Shown: positions 25,227-34,137 of the stretch, one piece after another
Position numbering within the stretch: position 1 is the stretch's first letter
How the letters are laid out: the number at the start of each line of letters is the position of its first letter
Assembly: GCA_963807225.1 (NCBI GenBank)
Contig: CAWEAD010000008.1
Span: 682,001-746,000, forward strand
Origin: JAGVGT01 sp963807225
GTDB taxonomy: Bacteria; Desulfobacterota; Desulfobulbia; Desulfobulbales; JAGXFP01
DNA length: 64,000 bases
Direction of reading: 5' to 3'
Position numbers and translations under genes: made by a program
Notes under the pieces: model-generated
The model's database searches: none
What the model was told of the DNA's origin: nothing
What the model saw: the letters and a program-made list of their open reading frames with translations, nothing else

Positions 25227-25895
25227 CTAATCCTCGAACACTTCCGGGGTATGTCGGACAATTTCCGCCTCTTCCAGATAAATGACATCCTCGGCGATAT
25301 TGGTGGCGTGGTCGGCGATTCTTTCCAGATGACGTCCGGCCGAGATCGTGTGCAGGATGAAGTTGACATGCTCTGGATTCAGGATCATCACTTCCTTGGC
25401 CCGGTCGTACATTTCCCGGTTCAGGGCATCCACCTGGTCATCCTCGGCCCTGATCCGGTGAGCCAGCGGCACGTCGAGCTGGACCAGGCAATCGATACTG
25501 CTGGTCAGCATGTTTTCGACCTTGATCGCCATCTTCTTGATGTCGAAAAAGATTTCGAACTCTTTGTGGTTGGCCAGGAAAACCCCGCGCTCGGCGATGT
25601 TGACCGCCAGGTCGCCAACCCGCTCCAGGTCGTTATTGATCTTCAGGATGGCGATGATCAGGCGCAGATCCTTGGCCACCGGTTGATAGAGGGCAAGGAT
25701 CTTCAGGCAATGCTCCTCGATCTCCACTTCCATCTGGTCTATATCCTTATCTGACTTGATCACGTCGTTGGCCAGCTTGGCGTCGCGGTTGATGATCGAT
25801 AAAGTGGCCTTGTAGACCCGGTCCTCGGTTTCGCCACCCATGGTGATCAGCTTGTTCTTGAGGATTTCCATATCGCGTTGTAGGTGCTTCTGCAT
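25227..25895 (-). CDS. phoU: Phosphate transport regulator PhoU
   Basis: This 222-residue all-helical cytoplasmic protein is built of two three-helix repeats. Each holds the PhoU metal-binding motif: INNDLERVGDLAVNIAE in the first and SAGRHLERIADHATNIAED in the second. PhoU links the PstSCAB transporter to PhoR and keeps PhoR in phosphatase mode when phosphate is plentiful. The start MQKHLQRDMEILKNKL is typical. It lies 29 bases downstream of phoR on the same strand. Confidence 0.96.
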   Translation of the reverse strand: MQKHLQRDMEILKNKLITMGGETEDRVYKATLSIINRDAKLANDVIKSDKDIDQMEVEIEEHCLKILALYQPVAKDLRLIIAILKINNDLERVGDLAVNIAERGVFLANHKEFEIFFDIKKMAIKVENMLTSSIDCLVQLDVPLAHRIRAEDDQVDALNREMYDRAKEVMILNPEHVNFILHTISAGRHLERIADHATNIAEDVIYLEEAEIVRHTPEVFED

Positions 25896-25924
25896 ACCGA
25901 TCTCTCCGGGAATTGGTAATTTAT

Positions 25925-27751
25925 TTAAGTTATATATGGACCGACCAGGCCCCGCAAGGAGTTTTGCGTTGTCAGGGCACCGGGCAGAATGATGGTGAAG
26001 GTGCTGCCCTGGCCGACTTTGCTGGCTACGCTGATCTGGCCCCCGTGGGCCTGGACGATGTGTTTGACGATGGCCAGTCCCAGCCCGGTGCCGCCCAGCT
26101 TACGGCTCCTGGCCTTGTCGATTACGTAAAACCTTTCGAAAAGTCGCGGCAGGTGGGATTCCGGAATACCGGGACCCTGGTCGCTCACCCGGATCATAAC
26201 CGCCTCCGGGCCGGCTTCGGCCTCGAGTCGGACCCGGGATTCCGGCTTGCTGTACTTGATGGCGTTGTCGAGCAGATTGATGACGGCCTGTTCCAACAGG
26301 GGCGGATTGATCCGGGCCGTCAGTCCCTCTTCGCATTTCAGGCTGATCTCGATCAGCCGGTCGGCGGCCAGTCCGGCGCAGGCCTCGATGGCCTCGGCCA
26401 GGACCGGCTTGACCGCTTCCCGCTGCAGCTGGATTTCGGCCCGACGGCTGTCTTGTTCGATGCGCGACAGGGCCAGGAGGTCGTCAACGATGGCCTGCAG
26501 CCGGTTGGCATGCTTGAGGACGATTTCCAGGAATTCGCGGAAATGGGGTTCAGCCTCTGTTGCTTCCTTAAGCAGGGTCTCGACGTAGCCCTTGATCGAG
26601 GTGATCGGCGTTTTCAGTTCGTGGGAGACGTTGGCGACGAAATCGCGCCGCAGGTTCTCCAGCCGCAGCAGTCGCGTGACATCGTGGCAGACGATCAGGG
26701 CGCCGATCCGCTGTTTGGCGCCATCCAGCAACTGGGCTCCATGCAGCTGCAACAAACGTTCGTCTTCGCGACCCCGGTTGATAGCCAGGGTGCCTTCTGC
26801 CGGAGCGTCCCGGCCCAGGGTCTTCTGAATGAAGCGCAGCAACTCGATGTTTCTGACCACTTCCAGGATATTGCTGCCCTGGGCCTTGAAGCGGGAGACC
26901 TCGAATAGCCGAGCCGCCGCTGCGTTAAGGTAAAGAACCCGGGCCTCTCGATCGACGGCGATTACCCCTTCGATCATGTTGGCCAGGACGGTTTCCAGTT
27001 CGTTTCTCTGGCTCACCGCCTTGTGCAGCCGGTCGTTCAGTTCGGCCGCCATCCGGTTCATGGCCTGGGCCAGGCTGATCACCTCTTCGGAGCCGGCGGC
27101 CGTGATTTTGCGGGAAAAATCGCCAGCCGCGTAACGCAGGGCGCCGGCAGTCATTTCCTCCAGCGGTCGACTGACCCGGCGGGTGGCGAGCAGGGCGACG
27201 CCGATGGCCAGAGCCAGCACCATCAACAATCCCAGAGCGATACGCCAGAAGAAGTTGCGCAGGTTGCGATCGACGATAGTTCGGGGGATTGAAGTCCGCA
27301 GCACCCCGGCGATCCGGTTGTCGGAGATGATCGGCACGGCGACGTAGAGCATCAGCTGATTGGTGGTGGCGCTGTAACGCTGGGAGGTGCCGGTTTCACC
27401 GTTAAGGGCGGTTTCGATTTCCGGTCGGTGGCGATGGTTGTCCATACTCTCGGCATCCCGGACCGAATCGCAAACGACTTTGCCGTCCGGGGCGATTACC
27501 GTGATGCGGGTGGCGGCCGGACGGCCGGCGGCCCGGCAGGCCTCCTCCAGTTTACTGAACCGACCGGCCAGATAAAGATCGGCAACCTGCGGCAGGAGAA
27601 GCCGGGAACGGGCCTCAAGGCCTTCGATCTTCTGGTCGATGTAGAACTGGCGCAGAGCCAGGGAGCCATACCAGGAAACGAGCAGTATGACCCCGGTGAG
27701 AATCAGGATCTGGGCCGGAAATAGTTGCCAGACTAGTTTGTTTTTGCGCAC
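25925..27751 (-). CDS. phoR: Phosphate regulon sensor kinase PhoR
   Basis: This roughly 608-residue inner-membrane histidine kinase has TM1 (FPAQILILTGVILLVSWYG), a periplasmic region to about residue 160, TM2 (IALGLLMVLALAIGVALLA), HAMP, PAS (ETVLANMIEGVIAVDRE), HisKA (FVANVSHELKTPITSIKGY) and HATPase (DNAIKYSKPES, VSDQGPGIPE, GGTGLGLAIVKHIV). It phosphorylates PhoB under phosphate limitation. GTG 27751 gives the start MRKNKLVWQLFPAQ, which matches the family; TTG 27790 in the same frame is the only other upstream option. phoB is not beside it but lies 5.4 kb away at the end of the divergent pst operon. Confidence 0.92.
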   Translation of the reverse strand: MRKNKLVWQLFPAQILILTGVILLVSWYGSLALRQFYIDQKIEGLEARSRLLLPQVADLYLAGRFSKLEEACRAAGRPAATRITVIAPDGKVVCDSVRDAESMDNHRHRPEIETALNGETGTSQRYSATTNQLMLYVAVPIISDNRIAGVLRTSIPRTIVDRNLRNFFWRIALGLLMVLALAIGVALLATRRVSRPLEEMTAGALRYAAGDFSRKITAAGSEEVISLAQAMNRMAAELNDRLHKAVSQRNELETVLANMIEGVIAVDREARVLYLNAAAARLFEVSRFKAQGSNILEVVRNIELLRFIQKTLGRDAPAEGTLAINRGREDERLLQLHGAQLLDGAKQRIGALIVCHDVTRLLRLENLRRDFVANVSHELKTPITSIKGYVETLLKEATEAEPHFREFLEIVLKHANRLQAIVDDLLALSRIEQDSRRAEIQLQREAVKPVLAEAIEACAGLAADRLIEISLKCEEGLTARINPPLLEQAVINLLDNAIKYSKPESRVRLEAEAGPEAVMIRVSDQGPGIPESHLPRLFERFYVIDKARSRKLGGTGLGLAIVKHIVQAHGGQISVASKVGQGSTFTIILPGALTTQNSLRGLVGPYIT

Positions 27752-27855
27752 AATGAATCCAGAGGTGGTGAAATAGCTATCGTGGTTCAATTGACCGGTA
27801 GGTCGTTATTACGAGATTATCAGGAAAAATGCTTTTGTCATCACACCCGGGAAAA

Positions 27856-27901
27856 TTTAACCGTTTCTTAACAATTTCCTAATATATAAGTGTCATATAA
27901 T
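27856..27901 (+). promoter_or_regulatory. Candidate Pho box and -10 of the pst operon
   Basis: Three consecutive 11-base units run head to tail: TTTAACCGTTT (27856), CTTAACAATTT (27867) and CCTAATATATA (27878). They are followed seven bases later by a perfect TATAAT (27896-27901). Tandem 11-base repeats just upstream of a -10, with no good -35, are the layout of PhoB/PhoP operators. The site lies in the phoR-pstC divergent gap. Confidence 0.6.
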
Positions 27902-27979
27902 GAAATGATGTAATGAAATGCCGGGTCCGTCCCGGTGCCGTTGCTTAGCCTTTCATCGGAGGGCCCTGGCCCGCAAAGC

Positions 27980-29365
27980 ATGTCGCCACTTATCCTGCTG
28001 GTTATAATTCTTACTCTGGCCGGCTTCGCCTATCAGGCGGGCTTGAGCCGTTCCCGGGCCGTGGCCGGCCCGGAGGGTCCCCGATCCCTGCATTCCCGGC
28101 CGGTGCATTACGGGGTGCTGGTCGCGCTCTGGTGCGCCTTGCCGGCGCTGCTGATTTTTCTGCTCTGGCAGGCCTGTGATTCGCTGATCATCACCCGCCT
28201 GGTGGTGGCTGATCTGCCGGCGGCGTTGCGCGACCTGCCGGCCGACCGTCTCAATCTGGTGATCAATGACATTCGCAACCTGGTCGGCGGGCAGATCATG
28301 GGCGGCGCGATCAAACCGGAGATCCGGGCGGCGGCCGAGCATTACCGCCAGCTGCAGGCCACCGGAAACGGTGCCCTGGCGGTCCTGGCCATTACCACCG
28401 CCATCGGGGCCGCGCTGCTGGCCCGGCGCTTGATCAGTCCCGCTCTGCGGGCCCGGAACCAGGTGGAATCGATCTTAAAATATTTCCTGATTCTCTGTTC
28501 CTCCTTCGCGATTTTCACTACCATCGGTATTGTTCTTTCGGTCCTTTTCGAGGCCCTGCGGTTCTTCAAGTCGGTGCCGGTGACCGATTTTCTCTTCGGG
28601 CTGGACTGGAGCCCGCAAATGGCGATTCGGGCCGATCAGGTGGGATCTTCCGGCGCCTTCGGGGCGGTTCCGGTATTTGCCGGCACCCTGATGATCTCCG
28701 GCATCGCCATGCTGGTTTCCGTGCCCCTGGGATTGCTCTCGGCCATCTATCTCTCGGAGTATGCCCATAAGCATGTCCGGACCGTGGTCAAACCGCTTCT
28801 GGAGATCCTGGCCGGTATCCCCACCGTGGTTTACGGTTTTTTCGCCGCCCTGACCGTGGCGCCTTTCATCCGTAAAATCGGCATCCTGGTCGGACTGGAC
28901 GTCTCTTCGGAAAGCGCCCTGGCGGCTGGTCTGGTCATGGGCATCATGATCATACCTTTCGTTTCCTCGCTTTCGGACGACGTCATCAACGCCGTGCCCC
29001 AGTCCATGCGGGACGGCTCCTTGGCCCTGGGCGCCACCAAGAGCGAGACCATCCGTCAGGTCGTGGTGCCGGCGGCCCTGCCCGGTATAGTCGGCGGCAT
29101 CATGCTGGCCATCTCCCGGGCCATCGGCGAAACCATGATCGTGGTCATGGCCGCCGGCATGGCCGCCAATCTTACCGCCAATCCCCTGCAGGCGGTGACC
29201 ACCGTCACCGTGCAGATTGTCTCCCTGCTGGTCGGCGATCAGGAGTTCGACAGCCCCAAGACCCTGGCCGCCTTCGCCCTGGGTTTGGTCCTCTTTCTCG
29301 TGACCCTGATCCTTAACATCGTCGCCCTTTACGTGGTGCGCAAATACCGGGAACAGTATGAATAA
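27980..29365 (+). CDS. pstC: Phosphate ABC transporter permease PstC
   Basis: This 461-residue inner-membrane permease is longer than the roughly 320 residues of E. coli PstC. It has an extra N-terminal part (two helices flanking a non-membrane region at about 75-135) before the standard six-helix core. The core has the EAA-type loop as DGSLALGATKSETIRQVVVPAALPG. The first core helices read LILCSSFAIFTTIGIVLSVL and VFAGTLMISGIAMLVSVPLG. ATG 27980 is chosen, with GGAGGG upstream at a rather long 16 bases; GTG 27935 is an alternative. It overlaps pstA by eight bases. Confidence 0.9.
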   Translation: MSPLILLVIILTLAGFAYQAGLSRSRAVAGPEGPRSLHSRPVHYGVLVALWCALPALLIFLLWQACDSLIITRLVVADLPAALRDLPADRLNLVINDIRNLVGGQIMGGAIKPEIRAAAEHYRQLQATGNGALAVLAITTAIGAALLARRLISPALRARNQVESILKYFLILCSSFAIFTTIGIVLSVLFEALRFFKSVPVTDFLFGLDWSPQMAIRADQVGSSGAFGAVPVFAGTLMISGIAMLVSVPLGLLSAIYLSEYAHKHVRTVVKPLLEILAGIPTVVYGFFAALTVAPFIRKIGILVGLDVSSESALAAGLVMGIMIIPFVSSLSDDVINAVPQSMRDGSLALGATKSETIRQVVVPAALPGIVGGIMLAISRAIGETMIVVMAAGMAANLTANPLQAVTTVTVQIVSLLVGDQEFDSPKTLAAFALGLVLFLVTLILNIVALYVVRKYREQYE

Positions 29366-30635
29366 GCTCCGAGAAACCGGCAATTCCCTGGAATTAGTCC
29401 AAAAGGGCTTGACCAAACGCTATCGAGCCGAGCATCGCTTCCGGCTCTACGGCCTTTTTGCCATCGTCATCAGCCTCTGCTTTCTGGTCCTGCTTTTCGC
29501 CAGCATTATCTCGAAGGGCTATTCGGCCTTTCAGCAGACCTATGTGAAACTTGAGGTCAATTTCGACCCCGCCATGATGGATCGGGAAAATCCGGCCAAG
29601 TCGAATTTTACCGCCCTGGTCAAGGATGCCCTGGCCCGTGATTTTCCGGAGGTGAGCGGCCGGCGGGAAAAACGCCAGCTCAACGGTCTGATCAGCACCG
29701 GTGCGATTTATCAACTGCAGGAGATGGTCACCGCCCATCCGGGGCTGATCGGCACGACCAGGCAGGTATGGGTGGAAGCCGACGATGATGTCGACATGTT
29801 GATCAAGGGCCATATCCGTCGGGACGGAGCCGAGAGCGACAGGCGTCTCGACGATCGGCAGTTGGCCTGGATCGCTAAATGGGAAAAGGAAGGCAAGATC
29901 AGGAAGCAGTTCAACTGGAACTTCTTCACCTCCGGCGACTCCCGGGAACCTGAACTGGCCGGGATCTGGGGCGCCTTTGTCGGTTCGATGCTGACCCTGC
30001 TGCTGACCCTGGCCATCTCCTTCCCGGTCGGGGTTTCGGCGGCGGTCTATCTGGAGGAATTCGCGCCCCGCAACCGAATGGTGGACCTGGCCGAAGTGAA
30101 CATCAACAACCTGGCCGCCGTACCATCCATCGTTTTCGGTCTGCTGGGGCTGGCGGTCTTCATCAACTTCTTCCACCTGCCGCGGTCCTCCCCACTGGTC
30201 GGCGGACTGGTTCTGACCCTGATGACCTTGCCGACCATCATCATCGCCAGCCGTGCCTCCCTGCAGTCGGTGCCCCCCTCTATCCGCGAGGCGGCTCTGG
30301 GTATCGGCGCCTCAAAGATGCAGACCGTGCTGCACCATGTGCTGCCCCTGGCCATGCCGGGCATGCTTACCGGCACCATCATCGGAATGGCCCGCGCTCT
30401 GGGAGAGACCGCGCCGCTGCTAATGATCGGTATGGTGGCCTTCATTGTCGACATTCCCACCAGTTTCGTGTCTCCGTCCACGGTGCTGCCGGTGCAGATT
30501 TTTCTCTGGGCCGACAGCCCTGAGAGGGCGTTTGTCGAGCGGACCTCAGCCGCCATCATGGTGCTGCTGGCCTTCCTGGTGGTGATGAATTCCTTGGCGG
30601 TGTTCTTACGTAACCGCTTCGAGCGTCGCTGGTAA
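29358..30635 (+). CDS. pstA: Phosphate ABC transporter permease PstA (extended form)
   Basis: This 425-residue permease has one N-terminal helix (LFAIVISLCFLVLLFASII), then a soluble insertion of about 150 residues (roughly 50-200, containing VKLEVNFDP and QLNGLISTGAIYQLQEMV) resembling the DUF3333 region of some PstA proteins. The standard permease core follows, with EAA loop REAALGIGASKMQTVLHHVLPLAMPG. With PstC it forms the membrane channel for high-affinity phosphate uptake. Its ATG lies inside the end of pstC (8-base overlap). The stop codon lies within the left arm of a long inverted repeat. Confidence 0.92.
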   Translation: MNKLRETGNSLELVQKGLTKRYRAEHRFRLYGLFAIVISLCFLVLLFASIISKGYSAFQQTYVKLEVNFDPAMMDRENPAKSNFTALVKDALARDFPEVSGRREKRQLNGLISTGAIYQLQEMVTAHPGLIGTTRQVWVEADDDVDMLIKGHIRRDGAESDRRLDDRQLAWIAKWEKEGKIRKQFNWNFFTSGDSREPELAGIWGAFVGSMLTLLLTLAISFPVGVSAAVYLEEFAPRNRMVDLAEVNINNLAAVPSIVFGLLGLAVFINFFHLPRSSPLVGGLVLTLMTLPTIIIASRASLQSVPPSIREAALGIGASKMQTVLHHVLPLAMPGMLTGTIIGMARALGETAPLLMIGMVAFIVDIPTSFVSPSTVLPVQIFLWADSPERAFVERTSAAIMVLLAFLVVMNSLAVFLRNRFERRW

Positions 30636-30739
30636 ACAGGCGCTGAGCGGCGCAGCTGCTGCGTTATCGGTCGATTCGCATACTATTGTATAGCGAATCG
30701 ACCTCTGCCTTGCATCTGCGCCGCTCAGCGCGTGTTTAC
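30632..30739. repeat. Long nested palindrome between pstA and pstS
   Basis: Outer arms of about 24 bases (30632-30655 and 30716-30739, core GCGCTGAGCGGCGCAG) pair with one mismatch. Inner arms GGTCGATTCGC (30669-30679) and GCGAATCGACC (30693-30703) are perfect. The whole can form a cruciform or a long RNA hairpin of about 108 bases. No T-tract follows. It resembles a mobile REP/MITE-type element and may stabilise or separate the pstCA and pstS messages. Confidence 0.75.
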
Positions 30740-30977
30740 GGTAGGGTTGGCAAGATCAGATATTTAGTATGAGGAGGGAGAGTGGGCAGTTCCCACAGTA
30801 ACTCCCAGATATTTAAGGATCACTACCGGCTATCTTTTCAGGCTTGGATTCATAACTCGATATATAATTTGCTCTTAACATGCATCCTAATATTGGCGGT
30901 TTAGATTGTTGGCCAGATGTTGCGAGACGAACTTGTTTTTGAAACGGTCTTCAATCAATTTTTCTGGAGGAATCAAA
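30740..30977 (+). promoter_or_regulatory. Likely pstS promoter region with second Pho-box-like motif
   Basis: This AT-rich DNA between the palindrome and pstS contains CTTAACA at 30874 and CCTAATAT at 30886, the same two words found in the pstC upstream repeats, here with one extra base of spacing. A separate promoter for pstS is plausible. No ORF is seen in the stretch. Confidence 0.4.
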
Positions 30978-32027
30978 ATGTTCAAGAAAGGTCTGTTAGT
31001 TGCCGCCGCGCTGATGGTTGCCGCCGCCACCTGGGCGGGCCGGGCCGACGCTCGGGACTATATCAGCATCGTCGGTTCTTCAACGGTTTATCCGTTCGCC
31101 ACCGTGGTAGCCGAGCAGTTCGGCCGGACCACCGGTTTCAAGACCCCGGCCATCGAGTCGACCGGTTCGGGCGGCGGCTTCAAGCTGTTCTGCGGTGGGG
31201 TTGGGGTGCAGTATCCCGACATCACCAACGCTTCCCGGCGGATCAAGGAATCGGAGGTCAAGAAATGCGCCGAGAATGGCGTCAAGGATATTACCGAGAT
31301 CAAGATCGGTTATGACGGTATCGCCCTGGCCAATTCAAAGAAGGCGCCGGTTATGAAATTGAGCCGGAAGGACATCTTCCTGGCCCTGGCCAAGGATGTG
31401 CCGGATCCCAAGGGTGGCGAGAAGGTTATCACCAACCCCTATAAGACCTGGCATGAGATCGACCCGGTTCTGCCCGATACCGCCATCGAGGTTCTGGGGC
31501 CTCCCCCCACTTCCGGGACCCGCGACGCCTTCGTGGAACTGGTCATGGAAGACGGCGCCAAGGAATTCCCCTGGCTCAAGGCCATGGAGAAGAAAGACAG
31601 CAGGACTTTCAAACAGATCAGCAATAGCATGCGTGAAGATGGTGCCTTCATCGAGGCCGGCGAGAACGACAACCTGATCGTCCAGAAGCTGGAGGTCAAC
31701 CCCGCCGCTCTGGGTATCTTCGGCTTCAGCTATTTGGATCAGAACAGCGATAAGCTGCAGGGTTCGATAATAGACGGCGTGCCTCCGACCTTCGAAAACA
31801 TCGCCGACGGCAAGTACCCGGTTTCCCGGCCGCTGTTTTTCTACGTCAAGAAGGCCCATGTCGGGATGATCCCCGGCATCAAGGAATATCTGGACGAGTT
31901 CACCAGCGACAAGGCCTGGGGCGACGACGGCTATCTGGCTGACAAGGGACTGATCCCGATGCCCAAGGAAGAGCGGGCCAAGTACCTGCTCGACGCCAAG
32001 AATCTGAGTAATCTCAGCCTGAAATAA
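30978..32027 (+). CDS. pstS: Phosphate-binding periplasmic protein PstS
   Basis: This 349-residue protein has a signal peptide (MFKKGLLVAAALMVAAATWA, cleaved near RADA) and the PstS phosphate-binding motifs: ISIVGSSTVYPFATVVAEQF, STGSGGGFKLFCGG, ASRRIKESE, IGYDGIALANS and PPTSGTRDAFVEL. It captures phosphate in the periplasm and hands it to PstCA. TGGAGGAATC lies before ATG 30978. The gene sits between the permease genes and pstB, with hairpins on both sides, so its level can be set separately. Confidence 0.95.
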   Translation: MFKKGLLVAAALMVAAATWAGRADARDYISIVGSSTVYPFATVVAEQFGRTTGFKTPAIESTGSGGGFKLFCGGVGVQYPDITNASRRIKESEVKKCAENGVKDITEIKIGYDGIALANSKKAPVMKLSRKDIFLALAKDVPDPKGGEKVITNPYKTWHEIDPVLPDTAIEVLGPPPTSGTRDAFVELVMEDGAKEFPWLKAMEKKDSRTFKQISNSMREDGAFIEAGENDNLIVQKLEVNPAALGIFGFSYLDQNSDKLQGSIIDGVPPTFENIADGKYPVSRPLFFYVKKAHVGMIPGIKEYLDEFTSDKAWGDDGYLADKGLIPMPKEERAKYLLDAKNLSNLSLK

Positions 32028-32103
32028 TATCTTTCGGCCCCGGCGAAGATTTCCTGAATCGGGTCTCCGACGGGGCCGGTGATTCCGGGCCGGCAAGATA
32101 TCT

Positions 32104-32150
32104 TCTCCAAGTCGGCATCTCCCGACTTGGAGAAATTTCTTTTTACAGGT
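32104..32150 (+). terminator. Rho-independent terminator after pstS
   Basis: TCTCCAAGTCGG (32104-32115) and CCGACTTGGAGA (32122-32133) form a perfect 12-base stem with a six-base loop, followed by AATTTCTTTTT. It ends just before pstB and would act as a partial terminator inside the operon, giving more PstS than PstB. Confidence 0.85.
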
Positions 32151-32154
32151 ATAA

Positions 32155-33060
32155 ATGATGATCGTTTCCGATTACGAAGAAACCAGTGCGACTCAGGCCC
32201 CTCTTAACTTTCAACCCCCGAAAGCCAGGATACCTGCAGTAATGAGACCGCAAAAAAAGTACGACAGCGAACATCGCGGCACCGTTGGCCGGACCACCGC
32301 CGACAATCCCAGGATGATCTGCCGCAACGTCAACGTCTACTACGGCGACAAACAGGCAATCCAAGAGGTGTCCATCGAGATCGGTCGCAACGAGGTGATT
32401 GCCATGATCGGACCATCCGGATGCGGCAAGTCGACTTTTTTGCGCTGCCTGAACCGGATGAACGACACCATCGATACCTGCCGGGTCACCGGCGAAATCT
32501 ACCTCGACGACCGGAATATTTACGACAAGGATATCGACGTGGTGCCATTGCGCGCCAAGGTGGGCATGGTCTTTCAAAAACCCAACCCCTTTCCCAAATC
32601 GATTTACGACAACGTGGCCTACGGACCGCGCATCCACGGCCTGGTCCAGAACAAGATGGAGCAGGACGAGATCGTCGAAAACTCCCTGCGCAAGGCCGGG
32701 CTCTGGGAAGAGGTTAAGGAACGTTTGGATCATTCGGGCACCAGCCTCTCCGGTGGCCAGCAACAACGGCTCTGCATCGCCCGGGCCATCGCCGTCAGTC
32801 CGGAGGTGATTCTAATGGACGAGCCCTGTTCGGCCCTGGACCCGATCGCCACCGCCAAGATCGAGGAACTGATCGATGAACTGCGCGCCCAGTACACCAT
32901 CGCCATCGTCACCCACTCCATGCAGCAGGCCGCCCGGGTCTCCCAGCGCACCGCCTATTTCCATCTGGGTGACCTGATCGAGGTGGGTGAGACCAAGATG
33001 ATCTTCACCAACCCCAGCCATCGGCTGACCGAAGATTACATCACCGGTCGTTTCGGCTGA
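32155..33060 (+). CDS. pstB: Phosphate ABC transporter ATPase PstB
   Basis: This 301-residue cytoplasmic ATPase powers PstSCA. Motifs: Walker A IGPSGCGKSTFLRCLNRMND, Q-loop VGMVFQKPNPFPKSIYDNV, signature SLSGGQQQRLCIARA, Walker B VILMDEPCSALDPIAT, and the switch His in VTHSMQQA. The N-terminal 45 residues are an extension beyond the usual PstB. ATG 32155 or the next codon could be the start, with AGGT five bases before. Downstream, phoB follows after 69 bases. Confidence 0.95.
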   Translation: MMIVSDYEETSATQAPLNFQPPKARIPAVMRPQKKYDSEHRGTVGRTTADNPRMICRNVNVYYGDKQAIQEVSIEIGRNEVIAMIGPSGCGKSTFLRCLNRMNDTIDTCRVTGEIYLDDRNIYDKDIDVVPLRAKVGMVFQKPNPFPKSIYDNVAYGPRIHGLVQNKMEQDEIVENSLRKAGLWEEVKERLDHSGTSLSGGQQQRLCIARAIAVSPEVILMDEPCSALDPIATAKIEELIDELRAQYTIAIVTHSMQQAARVSQRTAYFHLGDLIEVGETKMIFTNPSHRLTEDYITGRFG

Positions 33061-33129
33061 GCCGGACCATCACTCCACCTTCCCGGTGTTATCTCGCCAG
33101 ACGCTTTCGGGCGGCTGCCACTATCGGCA

Positions 33130-33840
33130 ATGACTGAGATGAGCAAAAAGAGCATTCTGGTCGTCGAAGACGAAGAAGACATCCAGCAACTGGTCAGCTA
33201 TAACCTGGTGCGGGCCGGCTTCGATGTCGACTGTGCCGATACCGGCGAGGAGGCTTTGCAGATGGTGCGCGAGCGGCAACCTGACCTGGTGCTCCTGGAC
33301 CTGATGTTGCCCGGGGTGGATGGTTCCGAGGTCTGCCGTGCCCTGCGACTCGACGAGACGACCCGCGAGATTCCGATCATCATGCTGACCGCCAAAGGGG
33401 AGGACGACGACGTGGTGGCCGGTCTCGATCTGGGGGCCGACGATTACGTGACCAAACCCTTCAGCCCCGGGATTCTGGTTTCCCGGATCAAGGCGGTGTT
33501 GCGCCGTAAGGCGAAAGAGCAAAACGCACCGCCACGTGAACCGGGGCAAGCCATCCGGATTCACGACCTGTCGATCGATCCCCGCCGCCATGAGGTCAAG
33601 GTCGACGAACGACTGGTCGATCTGACCCTGACCGAGTTCGGCATCCTGGAATTTCTGGCCAAGAGGCCGGGCTGGGCCTTCTCCCGCCAGCAGATCATCG
33701 ACGCGGTCCGGGGCTACGAGTACATCATCACTCCCCGGGCGGTGGACGTGCAGATCTTCAGCCTGCGCAAGAAACTAGGTGCAACCGGCGGTAAGATCGA
33801 AACCGTTCGCGGGATCGGCTACCGGATGAAGGACGCCTGA
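33130..33840 (+). CDS. phoB: Phosphate regulon response regulator PhoB
   Basis: This 236-residue OmpR-class regulator has a receiver domain at 7-125 (acidic pair in VVEDEED, phospho-Asp57 in LVLLDLMLPG, Thr/Lys in MLTAKGED and TKPFSPGIL) and a winged-helix domain at about 145-234 (LTLTEFGILEFLAKRPGWAF, RAVDVQIFSLRKKLG, ETVRGIGYRM). When phosphorylated by PhoR it should activate the pst promoters. A second ATG at 33139 is possible; neither has a strong ribosome site. Confidence 0.92.
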   Translation: MTEMSKKSILVVEDEEDIQQLVSYNLVRAGFDVDCADTGEEALQMVRERQPDLVLLDLMLPGVDGSEVCRALRLDETTREIPIIMLTAKGEDDDVVAGLDLGADDYVTKPFSPGILVSRIKAVLRRKAKEQNAPPREPGQAIRIHDLSIDPRRHEVKVDERLVDLTLTEFGILEFLAKRPGWAFSRQQIIDAVRGYEYIITPRAVDVQIFSLRKKLGATGGKIETVRGIGYRMKDA

Positions 33841-34137
33841 GATATATACCCCGCAAATCGCCTGCCTGATCCTTTCCCCACGCCATGGTCGCCATTCGGA
33901 CGGTTGCCGGAATCTATCGGCGCATTGACTGATGCTGGTATTCCTTCCTTTGTTGGTGGCTTCCCCTACCGCTAATACTTCAAGCGAGTACTGAATCGGC
34001 CGATGCGCTAAAAATCTCGTTTTATTTCCCCCATTCGGTCGGAAAATCCTTATGTTTTAAACAGAGGTTAGTAAAACCCTGAATTAATAAAGACTTCCTT
34101 GAGGGAGTTTGATACTTCGGAAATTTGGAGGTGGGTT
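33841..34137. other. Gene-free stretch between phoB and a small gene
   Basis: About 297 bases. No ORF, strong hairpin or recognisable promoter was found apart from the GGAGGTGG ribosome site that serves the next gene. It presumably holds that gene's promoter and leader. Confidence 0.4.

Noticed and set aside
30900..30930. Sigma-54-like TGGC...TTGC motif upstream of pstS
   Set aside because: The spacing between the GG and GC elements is one base short of the required value.
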